From NCBI GenBank assembly GCA_037190665.1, contig JBBCJT010000225.1, positions 1 through 21,222 on the forward strand: a stretch of DNA of 21,222 nucleotides, given 5' to 3'. This DNA comes from JBBCJT01 sp037190665 (lineage in GTDB: Bacteria > Pseudomonadota > Alphaproteobacteria > Acetobacterales > Acetobacteraceae). The position numbers were made by a program, and so were the translations under genes. Positions 14,822 to 21,222 of the stretch are shown here, in pieces (within the stretch, counting starts at the first letter, position 1; each line of letters begins with the position of its first letter). The notes under the pieces are model-generated. The model was not told the DNA's origin and did no database searches. It saw only the letters and a list, made by a program, of their open reading frames with translations.

Positions 14822-14946
14822 CCTTCCGACGGCACCGGCTTGGGCAAGGGCCAGGGCAAACGGCTGGGCGGCGGGTCGGAGGTGATGAAATCCGGCAGCG
14901 GCGTGATCGGATCCTCGTTGTCCTTTGGCGGCGGCTCCTTGGCCAT
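14818..14946 (-). CDS. Possible 42-residue proline-rich peptide downstream of argC
   Basis: An ATG at 14946, five bases after the argC stop, opens a 42-codon frame that closes in a CTAG shared with the convergent membrane protein gene. The product starts MAKEPPPKDNEDPITPLPDF and has 14 prolines by my count, several in PPP runs. It has no membrane segment. No clear Shine-Dalgarno sequence is seen, so translation would depend on coupling to argC. The DNA fills the gap between argC and the neighbour exactly, which favours a real gene. The proline bias of GC-rich DNA is the main reason for caution. No family is recognised. Confidence 0.45.
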   Translation of the reverse strand: MAKEPPPKDNEDPITPLPDFITSDPPPSRLPWPLPKPVPSEG

Positions 14947-14951
14947 GGCCG

Positions 14952-15893
14952 TCAGGCCGCCTGTCGCAGCGCCGGCTTCAGCCCGAGCATGAGGCCGATA
15001 TTCTGCACCGCCGCGCCCGACGCGCCCTTGCCGAGGTTGTCCAGCCGGGCGACCAGCACCGCCTGCCGGTGATCGGTGCTGGCAAAGACGAACAATTCCA
15101 GCCGGTTGCTGCCATTCAGTCGCTGCGGTTCCAGCTTGCCGTCAAATTCCGCGGCGCGCGCCACATGCACCCACTCGCTGCCGGCATACCGCTCGGTCAG
15201 CGTCTGCTCGAGCTGCGCCGCACTCGGCGTGCCCGCGAGCGTGTCCAGATGCAGCGGCACGCTCACCAGCATGCCCTGCCGGAAATTGCCGACGCTGGGC
15301 ACGAAGATGGGCCGCCGCGTCAGGCCGGCATAACGCTGCAGTTCCGGCAGGTGCTTGTGGGCGAGGCCGAGCCCGTACAGCTCGAAGGCAGGCGCTGTGC
15401 CGGCCTCGTAATCGGCGATCATCGCCTTGCCGCCGCCTGAGTAGCCGCTGACGGCGTTCACCGTCACCGGATGGTCCGGCGCGAGAAAGCCGGCATCGAT
15501 CAGCGGCCGCAACAGCGCGATCGCGCCGGTCGGGTAGCAGCCCGGATTGGACACGCGCCGGGCGTTGCGAATGGCGTCCGCCTGGCCCGGCGCCAGCTCG
15601 GGAAAGCCGTAAACCCAACCATCTGCGACGCGATGTGCAGTCGAGGCGTCGAGAATGCGGGGACCGCCGCCCTGCATCGCATCGGCCAGTGCGACAGCCT
15701 CCTTGGCCGCCGCGTCGGGCAGGCAGAGGACGACGAGGTCGGCCTCCCGCATTGCCTCACGCCGTGCGGCGGGGTCCTTGCGACGGTCGTCGGGCAGCGA
15801 GATCAGGGCCACGGCCTCGCGCTCCAGGCGCTCGCGGATCAGCAGCCCCGTGGTGCCGGCCTCTCCGTCGATGAACACCTTGGGCGTGGTCAT
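14952..15893 (-). CDS. argC: N-acetyl-gamma-glutamyl-phosphate reductase, type 2
   Basis: Catalyses the NADPH-dependent reduction of N-acetylglutamyl phosphate to the semialdehyde, the third step of arginine (ornithine) synthesis. It has 313 residues, the short type-2 form common in alphaproteobacteria. The N-terminal nucleotide-binding region reads KVFIDGEAGTTGLLIRERL (5-23). The catalytic cysteine is C119 in SNPGCYPTGA, and the active-site histidine region is HKHLPEL (179-185). SGYSGGGK (149-156) is also typical. I chose ATG 15893 because GGGAG lies five bases upstream; the frame is open a little further but those codons do not match the family. It follows nusG on the same strand with a 131-base gap containing a hairpin, so it is probably its own unit. 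Confidence 0.94.
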   Translation of the reverse strand: MTTPKVFIDGEAGTTGLLIRERLEREAVALISLPDDRRKDPAARREAMREADLVVLCLPDAAAKEAVALADAMQGGGPRILDASTAHRVADGWVYGFPELAPGQADAIRNARRVSNPGCYPTGAIALLRPLIDAGFLAPDHPVTVNAVSGYSGGGKAMIADYEAGTAPAFELYGLGLAHKHLPELQRYAGLTRRPIFVPSVGNFRQGMLVSVPLHLDTLAGTPSAAQLEQTLTERYAGSEWVHVARAAEFDGKLEPQRLNGSNRLELFVFASTDHRQAVLVARLDNLGKGASGAAVQNIGLMLGLKPALRQAA

Positions 15894-15986
15894 GCGCGCG
15901 CTCCCGCGTTTGTCGGTGCGCATCAAATCAGGTGAACGGCCCGCTTCTCAAGCATCCGGCGCGAGGGGCGGCCATGCGACGGAGGC

Positions 15987-16008
15987 GGGCCGGCCATGCG
16001 GCCAGCCC
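15987..16008 (-). terminator. Hairpin after nusG
   Basis: GGGC-C-GGCC (15987-15995) and GGCC-A-GCCC (16000-16008) pair around ATGC with a single mismatch, 17 bases after the nusG stop. No U-tract follows, so it is either Rho-dependent or only a 3'-end stabilising hairpin. Confidence 0.45.
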
Positions 16009-16024
16009 GGCGCCCCCGGCCGGG

Positions 16025-16555
16025 TCAGACCTTCTCGACCTGCGCGTATTCCAGCTCGACCGGGGTCGCGCGGCCGAAGATGGAGACCGAGACCTTCACG
16101 CGGCCCTTCTCCTCGTCCACTTCCTCGACCACGCCGTTGAAGGAGGTGAAGGGCCCGTCGGCGACGCGCACCTGCTCGCCCACCTCGAACACCACGGACG
16201 GGCGCGGATGCTCCACACCCTCAGCCTCGGCCTTCAGGATGCGGTCGGCCTCGGCATCGGTGATCGGCGAGGGCCGGGTCTTGGAACCCAGGAATCCTGT
16301 GACCTTGGGCGTGTTCTTGACGAGATGCCAGGCGTCGTCGGTCAGCTCCATCTTCACCAGCACGTAGCCGGGGAAGAACTTGCGCTCGGCGTTGACCTTC
16401 TGGCCGCGCCGCACCTCGACGACCTGCTCGGCCGGGACCATCACCTCATCGATCTGGTCGGCAAGCCCCTTCTGGGCGGCCTGCTCCTTGATCTGCTGGG
16501 CGATCTTCTTCTCGAAACCCGAATAGACGTGAACGACGTACCAGCGCTTGGCCAT
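16025..16555 (-). CDS. nusG: Transcription termination/antitermination protein NusG
   Basis: 176 residues, normal length. NusG binds RNA polymerase near the upstream fork, raises processivity and links it to Rho or to the ribosome (S10). The NGN domain (about 1-115) starts AKRWYVVHVYSGFEKKI and includes RKFFPGYVLVKMEL (58-71) and VTGFLG. The KOW domain (about 122-176) includes VRVADGPFTSFNGVVEEVD and ends ATPVELEYAQVEKV. The start is three bases after the secE stop, so the pair is co-transcribed. In most bacteria rplK-rplA follow; here a hairpin and argC follow instead. Confidence 0.97.
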   Translation of the reverse strand: MAKRWYVVHVYSGFEKKIAQQIKEQAAQKGLADQIDEVMVPAEQVVEVRRGQKVNAERKFFPGYVLVKMELTDDAWHLVKNTPKVTGFLGSKTRPSPITDAEADRILKAEAEGVEHPRPSVVFEVGEQVRVADGPFTSFNGVVEEVDEEKGRVKVSVSIFGRATPVELEYAQVEKV

Positions 16556-16558
16556 CGC

Positions 16559-16759
16559 TTATGCTCCGAATCCGAACAGGGCGCGGACGCCGAAGGCGAC
16601 CAGGTGATCCACGACGAAGAAGAAGATCGCGGCAAGCGCGGAAAGCGCGAACACCAGACCGGTGGTGATCAGCGTCTCCTTGCGGCTCGGCCAGGTGACC
16701 TTCGCCACCTCCGAACGCACCTCGCGCAGGAATTTCGCCGGGTTGACCGCCACTGCCAT
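16559..16759 (-). CDS. secE: Preprotein translocase subunit SecE
   Basis: A 66-residue single-helix SecE, the short form normal outside the gammaproteobacteria. SecE clamps SecY in the SecYEG channel. The amphipathic cytoplasmic helix carries the conserved block EVRSEVAKVTWPSRKETL (13-30). One membrane helix spans about 32-54 (TTGLVFALSALAAIFFFVVD). I chose ATG 16759 because it gives the family's start (MAVAVNPAKFLREV) and has GGGGACGAGG just upstream. It lies between tRNA-Trp and nusG, a very common arrangement. Confidence 0.96.
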   Translation of the reverse strand: MAVAVNPAKFLREVRSEVAKVTWPSRKETLITTGLVFALSALAAIFFFVVDHLVAFGVRALFGFGA

Positions 16760-16779
16760 CCTCGTCCCCAAAAGCCCGC

Positions 16780-16800
16780 CCGGCGGGAACATCCCGCCGG
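16780..16800 (-). promoter_or_regulatory. 9-bp perfect hairpin in the tRNA-Trp/secE spacer
   Basis: On the minus strand CCGGCGGGA (16800-16792) pairs with TCCCGCCGG (16788-16780) around a three-base loop. It ends 20 bases before the secE start and is followed by GCGGGCTTTT. It may separate tRNA-Trp processing or termination from secE-nusG expression, or act as a leader structure. Confidence 0.45.
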
Positions 16801-16838
16801 AAAAAACCGTTCCCGTGTGGAGAACCGCGCCGGCCCGC

Positions 16839-16915
16839 TGGCAGGGGTGGAGGGTCTCGAACCCCCAACCTCCGGTTTTGGAGACCGGCGCTCTAGCCAA
16901 TTGAGCTACACCCCT
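16839..16915 (-). tRNA. tRNA-Trp, anticodon CCA
   Basis: A 77-base tRNA including an encoded CCA end. Acceptor AGGGGTG pairs with CACCCCT, followed by discriminator G and CCA. The D arm is GCTC...GAGC. The anticodon stem CCGGT/ACCGG holds loop CTCCAAA, giving anticodon CCA for tryptophan. The T arm has GGGGG, loop TTCGAGA and CCCTC. It is the only tRNA seen. Its place upstream of secE-nusG is typical of many bacteria. Confidence 0.97.
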
Positions 16916-16928
16916 CGGGCGGGCGGCG

Positions 16929-16958
16929 TAAAGACGCTGCCAGATCGGGCCGTGTCAA
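16929..16958 (-). promoter_or_regulatory. Likely promoter of tRNA-Trp
   Basis: On the minus strand a perfect -35 TTGACA (16958-16953) is followed after 18 bases by TCTTTA (16934-16929). Initiation about seven bases downstream would start within a few bases of the tRNA 5' end at 16915. The exact -35 and the fit to the tRNA start make this the best promoter candidate in the window. Confidence 0.5.
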
Positions 16959-16995
16959 GTCGCCGGCACCGAATGCGTGCATCCGCCCCGCGAAT

Positions 16996-17009
16996 GTTCG
17001 ATATCGAAC
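16996..17009. promoter_or_regulatory. Perfect 14-bp palindrome upstream of wrbA
   Basis: GTTCGATATCGAAC is a perfect palindrome, about 80 bases upstream of the wrbA start codon and about 80 bases upstream of the divergent tRNA-Trp gene. Two-fold symmetry suggests a dimeric operator. It does not match the alphaproteobacterial LexA pattern GTTC-N7-GTTC. One perfect 14-mer palindrome is expected by chance in a window this size, so its location is the main argument. Confidence 0.35.
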
Positions 17010-17088
17010 GATTTGCATTGCCCGGCCGCCCGGCGCAGGCCATTCCTTCCCCGTTCAGACCCGACAGCAACCAAAGGAGAGCTCGGCA

Positions 17089-17688
17089 ATGGCGAAGATC
17101 CTGGTCCTCTACTACTCGACCTGGGGCCACGTGGAGACGATGGCCGAGGCAGTGGCCGAGGGCGCACGCGGCGTCGCGGGGACCGAGGTGACGGTCAAGC
17201 GCGTCCCGGAGCTGATGCCCGAGGAGGTCGCGAAGCAGATCCACGCCAAGACCGACCAGAAGGCGCCGGTCGCGACTCCGGCCGAGCTGGCCGATTACGA
17301 TGCGATCATCTTCGGCACCCCGACCCGCTTCGGCAACATGGCCGCCCAGATGCGCAACTTCCTCGACCAGACCGGGGCGCTCTGGGCGGGCGGCAAGCTG
17401 ATCGGCAAGTTGACCTCGGTGTTCGTCTCCACCGGCACCGGCGGCGGCAACGAGATGACGCACACCACCTTCATCCCGACGCTGCTGCACCACGGCATGA
17501 TCTACGTGCCGATCGGCTACGCGCGGCCGGAGCTGACCGACCTGACCCAGGTCCATGGCGGCAGCCCCTACGGCGCCGGCACGATCGCGGGACCCAAGGG
17601 GGAGCGCCAGCCGCTGCCGCTGGAACTGACGCTGGCCCGCTATCAGGGCGAGACGGTCGCCAGGCTCGCGGTCCGGCTGTTCGGCTGA
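17089..17688 (+). CDS. wrbA: NAD(P)H:quinone oxidoreductase, WrbA family
   Basis: A 199-residue cytoplasmic flavoprotein that reduces quinones by two electrons, avoiding semiquinone radicals. The FMN phosphate-binding loop is YYSTWGHVETMAEA (8-21). The FMN-ring regions are GTPTRFGNMAAQMRNFLDQ (76-94) and VSTGTGGGNEMT (113-124), followed by HHGMIYVPIGY. A strong Shine-Dalgarno sequence (AAAGGAGA) precedes ATG 17089. In E. coli wrbA is part of the general stress response; here a palindrome and a stress-sigma-like sequence occur upstream but are unproven. A hairpin lies just after the stop. It is probably transcribed alone. Confidence 0.96.
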   Translation: MAKILVLYYSTWGHVETMAEAVAEGARGVAGTEVTVKRVPELMPEEVAKQIHAKTDQKAPVATPAELADYDAIIFGTPTRFGNMAAQMRNFLDQTGALWAGGKLIGKLTSVFVSTGTGGGNEMTHTTFIPTLLHHGMIYVPIGYARPELTDLTQVHGGSPYGAGTIAGPKGERQPLPLELTLARYQGETVARLAVRLFG

Positions 17689-17693
17689 GCCTG

Positions 17694-17711
17694 CGGGGGC
17701 GCCCGCCCCCG
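17694..17711 (+). terminator. GC-rich hairpin after wrbA
   Basis: CGGGGGC (17694-17700) pairs with GCCCCCG (17705-17711) around GCCC, starting six bases after the wrbA stop. It is followed by TTCC rather than a long T run. It plausibly ends wrbA transcription before the fusA promoter region. Confidence 0.5.
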
Positions 17712-17742
17712 TTCCAGCAGGGAAGATGCGTGCGCGCGGCGC

Positions 17743-17771
17743 TTGCAAAACGCCGTCGCCCACTGCATCTA
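17743..17771 (+). promoter_or_regulatory. Possible promoter for the EF-G gene
   Basis: TTGCAA (17743-17748) and CATCTA (17766-17771) are separated by 17 bases, just after the wrbA hairpin and about 70 bases before the EF-G start. The -35 is good and the -10 moderate. It would give a leader that contains the hairpin at 17801-17827. Confidence 0.38.
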
Positions 17772-17800
17772 CCCGCCGAATCCCGACCGGGAAAGAGCTT

Positions 17801-17827
17801 GGCGCCCGCGGAGCCTCCGCCGGCGCC
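17801..17827 (+). promoter_or_regulatory. Strong leader hairpin before the EF-G gene
   Basis: GGCGCC-C-GCGGA (17801-17812) pairs with TCCGC-C-GGCGCC (17816-17827) around a three-base loop, giving 11 pairs with one C-C mismatch. It ends ten bases before the AGGAG ribosome site (17838-17842). It could influence initiation or stabilise the mRNA; no T run follows, so a terminator is less likely. Confidence 0.5.
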
Positions 17828-17848
17828 TGTCCGACTTAGGAGATGGCC

Positions 17849-19936
<2,088 letters not shown>

Positions 19937-19955
19937 TGGGGGCGGACTAGCCACC

Positions 19956-20267
19956 ATGACCCGCCTCCGCTGGACGCGCGGGCGGGCGGAAGACGGCGCC
20001 GGCGACAGCCGGGCGGCCGAATGGATCGGATGCGACGACGCGGGCGAGACCATCGCCCGCGTCATTCGTTTGCAGGGCCCCCTCTGGTCCGGCTGGCGGC
20101 TGTACCGTGCCATGGCGATGGACGAGGACGGCCGAGTCGTCCGCCTGCTACCCACGGCGCCCGATGGCGCGGACTGGCTTGCCTATATCGGCGGGCGCGT
20201 GGTCGGGCGCGCTTCCGTCCCGCTCAAGGCCGTCCGCGCCGCGGAGGCAGCCCTGCCGGGGCGCTGA
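19956..20267 (+). CDS. Hypothetical protein, 103 residues
   Basis: A soluble, mixed alpha/beta-looking protein starting MTRLRWTRGRAEDGAGDS. The middle is rich in aromatics and hydrophobic strands (ARVIRLQGPLWSGWRLYRAM at about 34-53, then VVRLLPTAPDGADWLAYIGG). The C-terminal helix is LKAVRAAEAALPG. There is one cysteine (C26), and no signal or membrane segment. It begins 19 bases after the EF-G stop with only a GGGGG stretch as a possible ribosome site, so it is likely co-transcribed with EF-G. It converges with the last gene, nine bases apart. I recognise no family. Confidence 0.65.
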   Translation: MTRLRWTRGRAEDGAGDSRAAEWIGCDDAGETIARVIRLQGPLWSGWRLYRAMAMDEDGRVVRLLPTAPDGADWLAYIGGRVVGRASVPLKAVRAAEAALPGR

Positions 20268-20276
20268 GCGGCCGGT

Positions 20277-21222
20277 TCAGAGCGGCGAGACGAGCAGGCC
20301 GCGGATACGCTCCATGACTGTATTCAGGTCGGTGCGGGTCAGCAGATTGTCCTCGAACCCCGCCCCCTTCTTCCGCCGCGGCGTGTCCGACAGGCGCACA
20401 CGGGTGAAGGCGAAGCTGTTCAGCCCGCGTGTGGTCCGCGCGTTGGCGAGCGGGCCCACCACCTTCTGGTCCAGCCGCTGGTCAGGGTCATTGCCGCCCA
20501 CCAGATAGACCGTGGACTGGCCCGAGAAGCCGTAGGCGTCGAGCGCGAAGCTGCGCGGGCCCACATGCACCAGCCCGCGCGGCGCGGGCATCATCTTCAG
20601 CTCCTTGGACAGCATGTAGAACATCCGCACCCGCCGCGCCGGGTCGTGCAGCATCGGCACCTGTTCCCAGAACCGGCCGAAGAAGATTCCCGCCCGGGCG
20701 TTGCCGCCCATGGGCGCCATCAGCTCGCCGAACTCGTCCGGCTCGAAGTCGCCCGCGGCGATGACCGTCCATCCCTGTTCGAGGCAGGCACCGGCGAGGC
20801 GGCGCATGAAGCCGGTGTTGTGGTCCTGCAGCGGGTACATCCCGCCCCGCGCCCCCTCCCGCCGGCCCCACAACACCACCACGTCGCGGTACAGCGAGAT
20901 CTTCCTGGCCTCGTAGAGGAAGGCGCGGGTCTGCGCGTCGTCCGGATGCATCGCCGCGTCCGGCGACGGGTCGTAGTTGGCGCCGCGCAGCGTCTGCATC
21001 ACCCGTGTGCGGCTCTCCTCGGAGGCGACGATGTCGTCCACCACCACCTTGGTGGACTGGCCGAGCTTCAGGCTGCGGGCAACGATGATGCGGGGGATGG
21101 TGGCCAGCACCTCGCGCACCGTCGCGCGCGCCAGCGGCGGGCGGGCGTAGTTCACGTAGGCCACCTGCCGCACCGGCACGCGGAAGGAATCGATATAGAC
21201 GTCGGCGATCTGCGTGCGGCCG
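20277..21222 (-). CDS. Unrecognised protein, N-terminus outside window
   Basis: About 314 C-terminal residues are visible; the frame is open through the right edge (visible start GRTQIADVYIDSFRVPVRQV). An internal GTG at 21179 could initiate, but the coding-like sequence upstream argues that the real start lies outside. The visible part is mostly soluble, with alternating strands and helices. Landmarks are TIPRIIVARSLKLGQSTKVVV, LYRDVVVLWGRREGARGGMY, WTVIAAGDFEPDEFGELMAP and FGRFWEQVPMLHD, followed by VYLVGGNDPDQRLDQKVVGP. The last phrases read like a glycosyltransferase- or capsule-processing-style fold but no diagnostic motif is present. I make no functional claim. Confidence 0.72.
   Translation of the reverse strand, partial: GRTQIADVYIDSFRVPVRQVAYVNYARPPLARATVREVLATIPRIIVARSLKLGQSTKVVVDDIVASEESRTRVMQTLRGANYDPSPDAAMHPDDAQTRAFLYEARKISLYRDVVVLWGRREGARGGMYPLQDHNTGFMRRLAGACLEQGWTVIAAGDFEPDEFGELMAPMGGNARAGIFFGRFWEQVPMLHDPARRVRMFYMLSKELKMMPAPRGLVHVGPRSFALDAYGFSGQSTVYLVGGNDPDQRLDQKVVGPLANARTTRGLNSFAFTRVRLSDTPRRKKGAGFEDNLLTRTDLNTVMERIRGLLVSPL

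Noticed and set aside
16996..17009. LexA (SOS) box upstream of wrbA
   Set aside because: The alphaproteobacterial LexA site is a direct repeat GTTC-N7-GTTC; this is an inverted GTTC-N6-GAAC.

Overview
The window is a dense, very GC-rich chromosomal segment whose codon use and gene set point to an alphaproteobacterium. An Acetobacteraceae/Roseomonas-like organism is my inference. Support comes from the GC-rich third positions, the short type-2 ArgC, the Ku/LigD pair with PE-ligase-polymerase order, and the small KGG-type stress proteins. No insertion sequence, prophage, integrase, CRISPR array or rRNA was seen, and nothing looks recently transferred. No gene-free stretch exceeds about 175 bases.

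Layout. (1) 1-4156, minus strand: an Opp/Dpp-type ABC importer operon read as substrate-binding protein, DppB-type permease, DppC-type permease, then an ATPase cut by the window edge, with every junction overlapping or within 2 nt. (2) 4264-6845, plus strand: an acetylpolyamine amidohydrolase of the histone-deacetylase fold, divergent from the importer, then a YifB/ComM-type Mg-chelatase-like AAA+ ATPase. (3) 6883-8440: a run of small proteins that look stress-related: a PRC-barrel protein (minus), a 47-residue tail-anchored peptide, a KGG-repeat protein, a DDSFPASDPP protein and a very proline-rich protein (plus). (4) 8437-10433, minus: a two-gene operon of a six-cysteine DUF4395-type membrane protein and a SufS/Csd-like class V aminotransferase, preceded by a perfect CRP-type palindrome. 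(5) 10607-14070, minus: Ku and LigD, a compact bacterial end-joining operon. (6) 14195-14821, plus: an unassigned three-TM membrane protein. (7) 14818-15893, minus: argC and a possible 42-codon proline-rich downstream gene. (8) 16025-16915, minus: tRNA-Trp(CCA), secE and nusG. (9) 17089-20267, plus: wrbA, a stand-alone EF-G gene and a small unknown gene. (10) 20277 to the window end, minus: an unrecognised protein whose start lies outside.

How the parts may work together. The importer and the divergent amidohydrolase are a plausible uptake-and-deacetylation unit. The DUF4395/aminotransferase pair looks like a membrane-linked sulfur or redox module. Ku and LigD repair double-strand breaks together. 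tRNA-Trp-secE-nusG is a familiar trio, but here it is followed by argC instead of rplK-rplA, and the EF-G gene has no rpsL/rpsG/tuf neighbours, so the translation genes are rearranged or include a paralogue.

The strongest leads are the CRP-type site ahead of the cysteine-rich DUF4395/desulfurase-like operon, the acetylpolyamine hydrolase/peptide-type importer pairing, the divergent stand-alone EF-G, and the set of tiny disordered proteins. I do not see a clearly new large multi-gene system.
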